Positions 33,526 to 44,696 are shown, numbered from the stretch's first letter. The stretch is 64,000 nt of DNA from Eurosta solidaginis (GCF_040869045.1 NC_090319.1:266616897-266680896), one strand, 5' to 3'. The notes: generated by a model from the sequence alone, not told the origin. Translations and numbers: made by a program.

Positions 33526-33916
33526 AAAAAATATTTTAATATTCATATCATTTTCAATAATTTTAACGTAATTTTTGCAAACTGTTATTTTTTTCATTTC
33601 AATAAGATTTGAAAAGTTTTGTTGTTAAAGTTGGTTTTTTATTTAAATTTCACATAAGGAAAGGACTTTGAAAAGGGCTTTTAACTTAAGCATTAAGGCA
33701 TTGATTTGGTTCAAACGGCTTTTCTATTTAAAAATCCATCCTCCTTTCTTCCTGTCATTCACGAACTGATATCTTATCAGTCTCATAAATGCTTCCTTTA
33801 TTTCATTTTCCATGGCCATTCCCCCTTTTCAGCGATATGCAATTTGACTAACCCAAATGGTATTGCTTCTACCATGCCTTCCATTATGTACATACATACA
33901 TATGAATCGACATTTT
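33526..33916. other. Unassigned spacer
   Basis: Nothing recognised before the THR-B element. Confidence 0.3.
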
Positions 33917-35000
33917 TATACTCAGCGTGCTTTGCACACAGAGTATATTAACTTTGATTGGATAACGGTTGGTTGTACAGGTATAAAGGAATCGAGATAG
34001 ATATAGACTTCCATATATCAAAATCATCAGTATCGAAAAAAAATTTGATTGAGCCATGTCCGTCCGTCCATCTGTCCGTTAACACGATAACTTGAGTAAA
34101 TATTGATATATCTTCACAAAATTTGGTATACGAGCTTATCTGGACCCAGGATAGATTGGTATTGAAAATTAGCGAAATCGCGTGATAACCACGCCCACTT
34201 TTTATATATATAACATTTTGGAAAACACAAAAAACCTGATTATTTTGTAAATACTACACCAAGAATGTTGAAATTTGACATGTGGACTGATATTGAGACT
34301 CTTAATAAAAATCTGGAAAAAATTTTCAAAATGGGCGTGGCACCGCCCACTTGTGATAAAATCAATTTTACAAATATTATTAATCATAAATCAAAAATCG
34401 TTAAACCTATCGTAACAAAATTCGGCAGGAAGGTTGGCTTTACTACCATGCCCACTTTTATATAAAAGATTAAAAGGGTCGTAGACGAATAAAGTAAGCC
34501 ATATCTTCGCAAAAAATGTCAATAGTATTTTATTTACCAAGTGGATTTATAACAGTAAATAGGAAAAACTTAAAATTTTCAAAAATGGGTGTGGCACCGC
34601 CCCTTTTATTACAAATCAATTTTCTATGTTTCGGGAGCCATAACCCAAAGAAAAATTAACATATCGTAATGAAATTTTGTACACAAATTTTCCTTATAGC
34701 AGAAAATATTTCTAGTAAAAAGGGACGGGATCGGTTAACGACCACGGCAAATTCGATATAAAACAAGCTTAAAAGGGTCGTAGACTAGAACAATAAGCTA
34801 TAAATTAGCAGAAAATAGTTTTAAATTAATGATACTTCACTTATCAAGTTTTATTGTAAGAGGAAAGGGGGAGACATTTTTTTAACGGGCGGTGCCACGT
34901 GTTATATAGAAAAGTAATTTATCTGAAATGAAATGGATAATTGAAACTCACGCTGAGTATATAATGTTTGGCTACACCCGAACTTAGACACGTTTACTCG
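33917..35000 (+). mobile_element. THR subfamily B, complete copy (1.08 kb)
   Basis: The 5' end has TATACTC (33917-33923) pairing with GAGTATA (33941-33947), enclosing GTGC-TTT-GCAC (33927-33937). TATACTCAGCGTG (33917-33929) is the exact reverse complement of CACGCTGAGTATA (34949-34961). The 3' hairpin GTTTGGCTACACCCGAAC follows (34966-34983), and the element ends TTTACTCG. The body shares GTCCGTCCGTC, GTTAACACGATAACTTGAG, CACGCCCACTTT and GGGCGTGGCACCGCCC with subfamily A, but the rest of the body and the length differ. It also has two AAAAGGGTCGTAGAC blocks. No coding sequence. Confidence 0.85.
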
Positions 35001-35264
35001 TTTTTATATGCATTGGCATTTTTGGGATATTTCCCCTGTGTGTTTGAAATGTAAATATAACCAGCCAATCCGTCCAGGATGCATGTTCTTCTAGTGGCTA
35101 AGCTGAGTTTTAATGCTAAATTTCGAAAGAGTTAAGAAACGAACTAGCTACTGTAAATGTTTGATGAATTCAAAGTAATTAAGGCACGAATTCTGTTTAA
35201 AATAATTGTAGAAATGTTCTTTGGTTTGAATTATTTAAGGCGTAACTATAAAAATGTAAGAAAG

Positions 35265-35455
35265 TTTTATCGGAACCCGCTTACAAAAGCAGAGAAAGGG
35301 GGCGGCCCCAACTTTGCTGCATGGAACAGGGGGGGGGGGGGGGGGGGGGGACGATTTAAAATCCTTTGGTGTGACCAATTGGCGCCAGTTGGCAAAGCGA
35401 AGAAGTGACTGTTGAACAGCCATAACCGTTTAAACGGTTAAAGGCCAGTTAAATA
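35265..35455 (+). mobile_element. RTE-type retrotransposon 3' end, with internal G22 run
   Basis: Sense-strand counterpart of the fragments at 5014, 20046 and 63710. It has GGGGGCGGCCCCAA, ACGATTTAAAATCC, GGTGTGACCAATTGGCGCC and CCATAACCGTTTAAACGGTT, then TTAAATAAGTAAG at the end. The run of G replaces a few ordinary bases found in the relatives. Confidence 0.75.
35329..35350 (+). repeat. Homopolymer of 22 G
   Basis: Uninterrupted G run in otherwise AT-rich DNA, long enough for G-quadruplex formation. Length may vary or reflect sequencing error. Confidence 0.9.
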
Positions 35456-36044
35456 AGTAAGAAATTATAACAAATTGCTATTTTAATTTAAAAAATATAA
35501 AACAACTAAATTTCTGATAAATTAAGTAAAAGTACTCATGTGACTAAGTATTAAACCGCAAAGTAGTTGTCGTGAGTAAAGAAGAGAAGTTAATAAACTG
35601 GTTATTTCTATATGTCTTTTGTTATATTTGTTGACAATGCTTAATAAAACAGTGCCAACGTATTTAAATTAAGCCTCAAATATTTGTATACCTACCGCAT
35701 ATTTATTATACTGTCTAGTATGTCAACTTCTTTTTAACGGTCACACAATTCAGTAAATTCTTTTAGTCTGGTTTTCTTTAACATAAATTTCGTACCGTTA
35801 AATAGTGTTGGGCGTTGTTAACTTAATTTTGACTTTCACTTTACAATTTATGATAAAAATTACAAAAACTAAAGAAAATTAAAATAAAGCAAATGAAAAA
35901 GAATAAAACTGTTGATTATTTGGTGTTACCAATGTTAAGGTGTCCAAAAAATGTTAAAGACATTGTAACACCGTAGACATGATGAAAGTGTTTAAACAAA
36001 ATGATTTAGAAAATAGCCTACGTGCTGCGATAAATCTATTTTGA
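35456..36044. other. Unassigned AT-rich region
   Basis: Nothing recognised. Confidence 0.35.
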
Positions 36045-36352
36045 ATAAATGCAAGGCACGTTAGCCTCTGAAGAGATTCTAGGTCGAGCTTCACTTTTAA
36101 ATTTTCGTTGTGTTCCTTCTAATTTATTCCTAAAAGTTGGCGGGATAGGACCCACTTATTTATGCTGATTCCGAACGGCATCTGCAAGGTAGATGAATTG
36201 TGTGGCAGAAATACACTCGGAGTGTTTGACAAATCACTGCGGAGGAGTTGAAACAATTTTTCCAAAAACATTCGATGTTGTTTTGCTCAGTCTCGACCAG
36301 GGATCTTCGGAGTGGTAGGGGTAGCATAATAACACTCCACCACGCAGACCGC
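36045..36352 (-). mobile_element. tRNA-derived SINE, antisense, near full length
   Basis: Reads from the reversed tail (AAATGCAAGGCACG) through GCCGAAC-type body blocks (CCGAACGGCATCTGCAAGG, AATACACTCGGAGTG) to the reversed head (CGACCAGGGATCTTCGGAG, CACTCCACCACGC). The box B region is degraded. Confidence 0.8.
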
Positions 36353-36839
36353 CTTGTATTTCTACTTGTATGTATATATGTACTTATAAGATATTTTCCA
36401 TTCCATCTCAACTTAGCAATAAATCTTACGTTTCGAATTTGCTGAGATTTGAACAAATCATAATAAAATTTAAGAATATATTTTTTTAAATGTAGTTTGT
36501 TAGTCCTCTACTCTTCTACCTGCATCTTCGTGAAATGATTCACTATCACTCAGGTGATGTTAAAGCTACATGCGGGACATTCAAATCCTTGACGTATGCC
36601 AACTTAATTTGGTGCTGTTTGTTGTTCTCTGCGCCAGACTTACAAAGGGTTTTTGATGCACAAAATGAAGACTATGCATTAGTATGTGCATTAAAACTAA
36701 ATCCAGGCAATTAAAAGCAACAGACACAACGTTCATCGCAGAAGTGCATGTTGAAGTCCTCTTACCAGGCGATAAAGCTTTTACGGTATTGACAAGGTAT
36801 AAACGAAATCAACTAAACGTATTTGTATGGTTATGCTAA
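36353..36839. other. Unassigned spacer before Jockey-like relic
   Basis: May hold further decayed ORF2 sequence of the following element, but no motif is clear. Confidence 0.3.
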
Positions 36840-38170
36840 GAATGTTTAATGTAGCAGTTGTTACTGTAACTAATTGTCAAAAGGTTTTGATACGGTCAAT
36901 CACTGCACATTACTGCAAGACCTGGAAGGGTCCTCCCTTCCTCCAAGTCTCAAAGGGTGGACCGCAAATTATCTATCTGGTCGGCCAGCGTCGGTGCAAT
37001 TCAGGAATATAACCACTAAACCTAGAATAATTAAACAAGGGGTAACGCAGGGTGGTGTCCTATCCCCACTTCTGTTTAACTTCTACATGTCGAAGTTACC
37101 TTCACCATCAGAAGGAGTAACTATCGTCTCCTACGCCGATGAGTGCACAATAATGGCCACAGGTCCAGGTCCACACATCGATGGGCTATGCAAAAATAAA
37201 TAGCTACCTCACAGCTCTCTTCAGTTTTTTCGCCTCGCTAAACCCGACATTATCATCGACAAAATCATCGGCGACCTTATTCACAACATAGGCGCGCCAA
37301 ATGTCGACCATATTGAACACCCACGTCCATAGCACCACGCTACCGACTGCTTTACACCCCAAAATTTTGGGTGTGACGTTCGATCAGGATTTACATTTTG
37401 AAGAGCATGCAACCGAAATTGTTTCTAAAATCCAGAGCCGTAATAAAATCCTCAAATCTCTTGCCGGCAGCACTTGAAGTAAAGAAAAAGAAACGCTCAT
37501 TACCACTTAAAAGCTATTGGCCGATTGCATGTTACGCGTCCCCGATATGGAAGAAAATACAGACCTGAATATCCCCTGAACACCACCTACAAAATGAGGC
37601 GGGAGTACTCTCCTTTAGGTAAATAAATAAAACGCCGAGCAAACATTTTCTGTTGAATACACAGAAACCTGGGCATCCCAACAGACATCCGATTGATGAG
37701 ACTACATCTCCCAGGGGCTTAAGGGGTCATCTCCGTCAGCATTATGAGGAATTACGGCACCTGATAACAGTGATATCAACAAACAGGCGTCGAATCTCTA
37801 TGTCAGAAAATACCCGGCGAATCCAGTTCTTAAAGAAAATAACTAGAACTTGCAGAAGAAGGACGAAAACTCTCTAGGGAAACGCGCGCCACTCTAGTTC
37901 AACTTCCATCTGGGTACTGTAACAGGTTAAACCCTAGAATCAACCCCGTCATACAAAATGTATTTCCTGCTTGCAATCTGTCCCCACATGACACCAACCA
38001 TTTCTTCAATTGTAATATGGAACCAACGCCTCAAACACGCCTCTCACTATGGTCCACCCCTTTTGAAACTGCAAGTTTCCTTGGACTCCTGTTAGAGGAC
38101 ATTGATGACAATTTGTGATAGGTCGCACCTATTGGATGGAACGAAGCACTGCTACAACAAAAACAACATG
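36840..38170 (+). mobile_element. Jockey-like non-LTR retrotransposon, 3' half, broken
   Basis: The reverse transcriptase part (36874-37203) reads SKGFDTVNHCTLLQDLEGS, then IIKQGVTQGGVLSPLLFNFY and SYADECTIM. The second Asp of the YADD box is Glu here. Further pieces follow in shifted frames: SNLLPAALEV, then WPIACYASPIWKK (near 37520), LNTQKPGHPNRHPIDE (37653 on) and, near 37940-38120, the Cys/His region ending in LLLEDIDDNL. The 3' UTR ends GCTACAACAAAAACAACA (near 38148). Many frameshifts and stops; inactive. Confidence 0.8.
36874..37203 (+). pseudogene. Jockey-like reverse transcriptase core fragment, YADE active site
   Basis: A 109-codon frame holding the first catalytic Asp (GFDTVNH, residues 4-10), the GVTQGGVLSPLLFNFY block (about residues 54-69) and SYADECTIM (about residues 86-94). 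Jockey elements have YADD; the Asp-to-Glu change at the metal-binding pair would be expected to reduce or abolish activity. The frame is open only through the palm; thumb sequence lies in other frames. Confidence 0.75.
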
Positions 38171-38774
38171 CTCGGCATTCATGTAACTTCATTATTTTCA
38201 TATTTTGTAAGGATTTTGCATTGCTTCTATGAGTTTGGCTTTTTGTTGTATTGGTTTACTTATCAAGTGAAAGATCTGTTATATACGCTAACAGAAGAAA
38301 CAAACAAAAAACAAAGCGATTACCAAAGAAAAATAAAGTCAAAGAAAAAGCCAACAAAAATTACAAATATATGTAAGTACTTACAACTTTGTAGTGCATA
38401 TCAATGTTAAAATCTGCAAAAAATGCTGTAAAATTTTAACTACGAGCACCGACAAAAGAAATGCGAACGTTCCGTGTGCCAAGCACATAACTGTAAGCAT
38501 TTTAGTATGAGTAGGTAGTTTCCCAACGGGGATAACTTATACAGTTTGAAACTAAGTCACAGAATATTATGGCTAGAGTCTTGCAGTCTGTATGCAAAGA
38601 CATTAATATTATCACAATAAAGGCTTGTTTTGTAACAGAAAAGTCGTATTTTGGATATAATTTTCTTTTTTTTTCGAACACACATACAATTTGGGGTCGT
38701 TATCATCGTTTAACTTTTAGTTAAATTTTCTATACGAATTTCTATTACTAATAATTTGGGTATTATGATTCAAA
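38171..38774. other. Unassigned region
   Basis: A 102-codon frame at 38102-38410 begins in the retrotransposon 3' UTR and has no recognisable family. Nothing else found. Confidence 0.3.
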
Positions 38775-39000
38775 TCATAGTTTCATTTTATTTAAAAATT
38801 CGAGAATCCAAAAATGTAATTTGTTTAATATTGAAAATGTTATTTCATTTGACAATTTTTTTTTTTCTTTTTGAAAAAGGTTCCATTTGATTTGAATCAT
38901 TTTTTTTTTGATTTGATAAAAGTTTTTTAATTTGAAAAAATTTCGTTTGACTTGAAAAAAGTTTTTTTTTGACTTGAAAAGTTTCATTGAACCCAAAAAT
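38775..39000. repeat. Degenerate TTTGACTTGAAAAAAGTTTT-type repeat
   Basis: About ten units of 18-22 bp with T-runs and (A/T)TTGA cores. The minus-strand frame (Lys/Phe/Asn-rich) is produced by the repeat. Confidence 0.65.
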
Positions 39001-39057
39001 GCTACATCACCGATTTCTACTTACCTCAATTCTTGTCAATAAATAAAAAAAAATATA

Positions 39058-39371
39058 TGTAAGGTGCGATAATCTCCGAAGAAAGCTTCTCTTCCAATTT
39101 TTGTCGTGCTCCTTTTAATTTTTTCTACGAAGTAGCGGGCCGACTCTGAACGGCCTCTACAAGGTAGGTTTGGTTTCAGTGAGAAGCTTTTCATGGCATA
39201 AATACACTCGGAGTGCTTGCCAAATACCGCCGAGGGGCGACAACGTTTAGAACAAATTTTCTTCTAATTGAAAAACCTTGTTTCTAAAGTGTTGATGTTG
39301 CTTTGCCCGTGGCCGCCCAGGGTCTTCGGTGTGGTAGGCGCTGCGCGCTACCATCACACCACGGCGGCCGC
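39058..39371 (-). mobile_element. tRNA-derived SINE, antisense
   Basis: From the reversed tail (GTAAGGTGCGATAATCTCCG) through AATACACTCGGAGTGCTTGC to the head (TTTGCCCGTGGCCGCCCAGG, GGTGTGGTAGGCG, CACACCACGGCGGC). The body has the usual TCTTCTAATTGAAAAACC block. Confidence 0.85.
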
Positions 39372-39995
39372 CAGTGTCAATATAACTGGCCGATACTGCA
39401 CCCTTGATAAGCCGATTGCTGTGCCTATACTGCGTTGTATGTGTGCCACTGGTCGACACTAGGACAATTATGAGCAGTTGAGGTGCTGCTTATAAGCTGA
39501 GCGTGCGCTGATTATGAACCTCACGTAGAGAGAGAAGGTCTCTGTCAGCTGAAAGTCGGAAGCGTTAGGTATTTTCTTACATATTATTTCTTCAAAAAAT
39601 AATGTAAAATAAAATACTTTATCTGTTTCGTTTCAGGTTGCGAGGATCGGTTTGTACTTCTTGGGTAGATGAATCCAGTTGAGAGATCCGAGATGTGCAG
39701 TATATTCCATGGAGTACATGCTAAAAGTTCTGTGTGTATGTTAGATATACCCACCTTGGCCAAGTTGAAATAGCCAGTGCAATCACATAAGGCCAAAAGC
39801 TGAGTTGACGTTATGTTTACTCCAAGTGGCCATAAGATCAATTGGCCTTATGACCAGTTCATGCGATTTTTTTATTCCAAACTTTCTCTAAAACATTAGG
39901 TGAATAAGTTTATTTATCTAAAGAGGACCTCATCGGGCCAGTTTTATATCCAATTTTTTACTAGAATGGGGCCAAAATATTTAAACAGGAGCGAA
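39372..39995. other. Unassigned region
   Basis: Nothing recognised. Confidence 0.3.
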
Positions 39996-40202
39996 CTCAG
40001 CGGATCAGGAGGCTTTGAATATACCCGCGGCAGGTATGCCCGTCTTAAGAGGCGACTAAAATAACAAATTGATTCAAGGGGTTGTGTAGTGCAACCCTTT
40101 GAAGGTGTTGCTAGCGCAAAATATAGCTTCTCCAACCCAATTGTCAACCTCACCTACCCAAGGCTTTCGGGGAGTGTCCTTATCGCTACAACAACAACCA
40201 GG
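39996..40202 (+). mobile_element. Short CAA-tailed retroposon, internally deleted copy
   Basis: Reads GGATCAGGAGGCTTTGAATA, ACCCGCGGCAGGTATGCCCG and AGAGGCGACTAAAAT. It continues GGGGTTGTGTAGTGCAACCC and CTCCAACCCAATTGTCAACC, and ends GGGGAGTGTCCTTATCGC followed by TACAACAACAACC. The middle part present at 46508-46914 is missing here. The end (GCTACAACAA) is the same as that of the Jockey-like element at 38148. Confidence 0.75.
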
Positions 40203-41654
40203 AGCGCCGTATCCCAAAATTTGAAACAACAAAATTCTCCTTTCATTTGACTGAAATAATGTATGGCGAAAACATTTAAACGTACATCAACAGTTGGTAA
40301 TATTTCAATAAGTGCAGGTTCGAAACAAAATAATTGGCCATACGGCCACTTGAGAAAAAAAGAGTTGACTTTATGACCTTTTCGGAAAAGAAGGAGGACC
40401 ATAATGTCAACTTCGTTGATATTTTAACCATTTGAAAATTGACGTTGTGGTCATTTCATAAGTTCATAATTAACTTCAATTGACCTTTTGGACATTTCAA
40501 GTGGTCACAAGTTCGGTTGGATTTAAGACCGTTGACTTTATATCGCGCCCCTTTTAAAGTACTGAAATTTATTTTCGTACAGGCTCATATTTAGATGCCT
40601 GCAACTAGAGCAATTGCATGTCTAATAGAAATTCAAAGCATTCCTTCATGATTTTTTCCACTGAACGATTATTCCGATACGCTGCTAGCTGATGCGCACT
40701 ACCAAGTAGCCTTGTCGCTGTGTTAGCTTAGTTAGTATGCGATGAGAATATGCTGTTAGCCAACAACTGTTGCCAACAACAACAACAAACATAGTACATT
40801 TTGAAGGCTCTGTCAGCTGTCGTATTCAGTTGTAGTGCTTTAATTTAATTTAAAAACTAGCGAATAGCGGACAAAACCGAGCGAAATTGGATGATTACCA
40901 CGACGAAGACGACGGCTATCGTTTCGTTGGTATGCAAAATGCGACATAGCGGCAATGACACGAAAAAAAGGTAGCAACAAACTAAAACAAACAGTTACAA
41001 ACTTTAGAAGCCATCGGACAATCAGCAGCAGCAACAGTCAGACTTGGTATTTGCGCTGCAAAATGTTGCAAAGAGGTAGATAACAAGTCAAGTAATTTTG
41101 TGCGTGTGTGCAACTGACAACTGGCAATGACAAGAGTAACAACAAAAACAATGTTTTCAGCATAGCAGCAGAGGTTGGCGAAATTTCGGTGCATGAGCAG
41201 TTGCATCTGAGCCTATTTCTTTAGTTTGAATTGAAAGTTTAACCATCAGCTGACGCAGTTTGCCAAAAATGTTACTACATATATATGAGCGCTGCATAAG
41301 TAAGTACAGCAGCGAACACGAAAATAGCAGCGAAAATTTTATCAAATTTCGTAAATTAAATTCTATTTCTATTTTCGATAATTTAAGAAAAAATACTTAC
41401 GAATTTTGTTACTGAAACCATGACGAAATAAAGCTAGACAGGTGAAATTAGTGGAAAAACAACAAAAATTTGATGATCCTAATAATCCGGTCAGGCATTT
41501 TAAAGCAGTAGGGAGGGGAAATTTCTGGTACCTTTTTGTAACTTTTTTTAATATTTTCGTAATGCAAGAGAAACTTGGAATTAAATCTCTTCGGAGGGTA
41601 TCATGCCTTGTATTTTTTGTCGTAATGCAATGTGTAGAAAACCCAAACTCGATA
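40203..41654. other. Unassigned region
   Basis: Some AACAACAA and CAGCAGCAAC patches near 40770 and 41030. No supported gene or boundary of an element. Confidence 0.35.
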
Positions 41655-42030
41655 TATCTCAAAATTAGGAGGGGAAGTCGAAAGAAAAGTCGAAATAAAG
41701 GAGAGGAAGTAAAGAAGGAAAAGAAGAAGAATTTGGGTGGAGCTGGGAAAAGTTAAAGGAACAATAGGAAAAATTAAAGTGAGAGTTAGAGTAAGAAGAG
41801 TAATGCGTTCGGAAACAGTGGGAATAAGAAGTTAACAGAAAAAGTAAGAGTAACTTAAGGATAAGATTAAGAGTAATAGTGGGAGTTAGACTAAGACAGA
41901 ATGAGAAGACAGAAGAAGAATCAAAAAAATTGGAAAACTGAGTGAGCCAATTAAGTTAAACTAGAAAAACGCAGTAGAGAGAGGAAATAAGAAAGTGAGA
42001 AAAATGTGAGAAAGAGCAGAGGCAGGTGAA
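41655..42030. repeat. Purine-rich degenerate (AGTAAG/AGAAAG)n tract
   Basis: Plus strand is about nine-tenths A/G, with loose hexamers such as GAAGTAAAGAAGG, GTTAGAGTAAGAAG and AAAGTAAGAGTAAC. No coding sense. Confidence 0.8.
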
Positions 42031-42591
42031 TAAATAGGGGACGTCAGAATAACGTCATAAGTCTGCAAGTACTTCAACCTTTCCAGGGTTAGCCAGAACT
42101 GTTTTAAATATAGATTTTATTTGCTCCAAAAAGCATGACGATTAGTTTACATTAGTTAATTTTTTAGGGATCCCGAGATATCGTATCAAAAGCCTCCCAA
42201 ATACTCATCCCTAATTTCATGATATTCTTTCAAATCGTCAGTCATTTCATTGACGTCAACAGTCTGTTCCCATATTTCTTAGTTGTGGACAATATGATAT
42301 TCTAAAGAGCCAGGTTTTCAGGTCCCTCAAAATTCAGTTCCGTAGACTAACATTTTTGTTATTTCCTCTCAGGAGCTACGCTCTTCTGGTGCAATGAAAT
42401 AATGCCTGAAGATGGAATAGAAGTAATTCCCCGTAGAAACTGAAACTAGGCAAACCAATTTCAAAAACACTTTCGGAAAACTTCGAAAAAAATTACGAAA
42501 ATTTAGAACTTCTTATTTAGGGTTCTCTGATTTTTTTCAAGTATGCAGTATTGGAAACAAATCAATTTTGGTTTTACACAGTACAAGTAAT

Positions 42592-42714
42592 AGGTCCCTC
42601 AAAATTAGCATAGATTTTTGAAACATTTTTTTTCAATAGCGTCAGCTTTTCTTTGAAATAACGAAAGAATCTTAATTAAAATAGGGACAAATCAATACGA
42701 ATTTTGAGAGACCT
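42592..42714. mobile_element. Candidate small MITE, 15-bp inverted ends
   Basis: AGGTCCCTCAAAATT at 42592-42606 is matched in inverted orientation by AATTTTGAGAGACCT at 42700-42714 (one mismatch). A third copy of the same word, AGGTCCCTCAAAATTC, lies at 42320. No clear target duplication. It may be a fragment of a 395-bp element spanning 42320-42714. Confidence 0.45.
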
Positions 42715-42742
42715 ATAACATGTTTTTTGTTGGACTAAAATG

Positions 42743-43097
42743 GCTACCGTGGTGTGGTGGTGGCGTGCTCCGCCATCCACACAGATTATCCTGCGTTCAC
42801 GCCCCGGGTAAAGCAATATCAAAATTTTAGAAACAAGTTTTTTCAATTAGAAGGAAATTGTTCTAAGCGGGGTCGCCCCTCGGCAGTGTTTGGCAAGCAC
42901 TCCGAGCGTATTTCTGCCATGAAAAGCTCTCAGTGAAAACTCATCTGCCTTGCAGATGCCGTTCTGAGTCGGCATAAAACAAGTAGGTCCTGTCCCGGCA
43001 ATTTGCAAGAAAAATTAAAAGGAGCACGACGCAAGTTGGAAGGGAAGCTCGGCCTAAAATATCTTCGGAGGTTATCGCAACTTACATTTTTTTTAAG
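42743..43097 (+). mobile_element. tRNA-derived SINE, full length (about 355 bp)
   Basis: The head reads CCGTGGTGTGGTGGTGGCG (box A region) and, about 40 bases on, GCGTTCACGCCCC (decayed box B; the copy at 60972 has GGGTTCAAGC). The body blocks are GGGGTCGCCCCTCGGCAG, TGGCAAGCACTCCGAGCG, CTCATCTGCCTTGCAGATGC and GGAGCACGACGC. The tail is TTCGGAGGTTATCGCAACTT plus T-rich sequence. RNA polymerase III promoter boxes imply the SINE was copied by a LINE; the partner is unknown. Confidence 0.9.
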
Positions 43098-43512
43098 TTG
43101 ATTGGGGTACAAAACTACTCAATCAAAAGTATTCAGAAAACTTCAAAGTTTTCGTGTTTGTTTGAACATTTTTCTTAAATGATTGAAAATAAAAAAAATT
43201 TAATTTATTTAACGCTGCTATTTTCGTGCTCGTTTCTGTTTATTGGTAGCTACCTGCCGTGCTTATGCTTACAAAGAAAATAAATTCAAAAAGTTGCTTA
43301 TGAATTAACAAACGACCAGCGTTGGTAGGTGGACAGGCTAGGCGATGTCAGCGGCACTTTCTTAATTGCATATGCAAATGTGACTGTTGCCTGCGCTCGT
43401 GGTCAGGCCTGTGGCTGCGATATGCTGTACTAAGTGGCAACGTATGTGTTTGGTTACCCAAGAAAATATGGTGTGAGTATCGGTGAGAGCTAAAATTCAC
43501 ATAGTTATAATT
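43098..43512. other. Unassigned spacer
   Basis: Nothing recognised. Confidence 0.3.
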
Positions 43513-43517
43513 TAATA

Positions 43518-43953
43518 GGGGGACTCATTAAAGTATATAAATTTATAAGGTATAAATTATATCCGTTTAGACACACTGTTATATGAACGCACATAGAAAT
43601 GTTCTTGATAATCTTAATTGACGATCAGCTGTATTATTGTCAAAAAATTGTGATTATTATACAAAATAAAAAATGCCAAGATCAAGTGAAACATCATAAC
43701 GAAAACGTCTTTACGAAGATATTCTTGTGATTTGCTTTGTGACTTGCTGATGTTAGAGATTTCTGATGCAAATGACTGCTGTAATGTCTGCAAGGTTGCA
43801 TTCCTTTGATTTTACCGCGTTTACACGATGAAATGTGCGCGTAAATTTATACAAATTATGTAAATGATTTTTCATACAAAATTGAACAGTTCATTTATGC
43901 ACTATATAAATTTATACGTTTATACACTTTATAAGGCATTTAATGAGTCCCCC
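43518..43953. mobile_element. MITE, 436 bp, 15-bp terminal inverted repeats, TAATA duplication
   Basis: Starts GGGGGACTCATTAAAG and ends with the exact complement CTTTAAT-type reading: TTTAATGAGTCCCCC at 43939-43953 pairs with 43518-43532 without mismatch. TAATA lies on both sides (43513-43517 and 43954-43958). Subterminal TATATAAATTTATA occurs near both ends. No transposase frame. The superfamily is unclear. Confidence 0.85.
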
Positions 43954-44039
43954 TAATAATATAACTGCATTCCTAATTTTATATGCCCCTTATAATTTGT
44001 AAGGACCCCACAGACCCAAAAGCTATGTTATACAAAGTA

Positions 44040-44248
44040 CACTCAGAATATAAAATTTCTCCCCATTGAAGAAAAATGGGAATGAAATGGCACTTAAGAA
44101 ATTTTTTCCTCATTCACATGGTCAAATTTCGACAAAATGAGGAAAAATTCTTCAAATTGAGGAATTTTTTCTCATTTTGAAGAAATTTTGGCCATGCGAA
44201 GAGGAAACAATTTCTTAAGTGCCATTTCATTCAAGTTTATTCTGAGTG
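44040..44248. mobile_element. Palindromic MITE, 209 bp, TA target duplication
   Basis: CACTCAGAATA at 44040 pairs with TATTCTGAGTG at the right end, both flanked by TA. Further in, AATGAAATGGCACTTAAGAA pairs with TTCTTAAGTGCCATTTCATT, and CAAATTTC/GAAATTTTG pair around the centre, so almost the whole element is one imperfect hairpin. TA duplication and the end sequence suggest a Tc1/mariner-type MITE (inference). Confidence 0.85.
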
Positions 44249-44696
44249 TATATACTGTACGAAAGTATAAATATACATATGAAGCAGAAGTCAATTGGAA
44301 AAAGCTTGTATAAGAAGAAGACGTGGTTTTTGTCGAGTCTGTTTGTCAACAACTAACTGGGAGAAAAGTTTTTGAAAAGGTTTACAAGGTTTGGTGGAAG
44401 CAGATGTCGCTTTCTTCGGCCTTTTGTCGCGATGTTTAAAATTTTCCCAAAAATATTTGATTAATTAAATTTTAAAATTGCTTTTAAAATATTTTCATAC
44501 ATCAAGCAATAAGGGTGGGTACCTTTAACAACATAAAAATATGGAAATCGCTTTCGCGATGTTTAAATGAAAAGGTAAACTTAAATAATATCCGCAGAAA
44601 AAGGCAATTTTTTTATTTCTCAAACCGTATTGGCAACCTCTGGAATATGCCTGTGAATATTTTGGCAGCCTCGTAGTTACTAAATAAAAATTAACA
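44249..44696. other. Unassigned spacer
   Basis: Nothing recognised. Confidence 0.3.
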
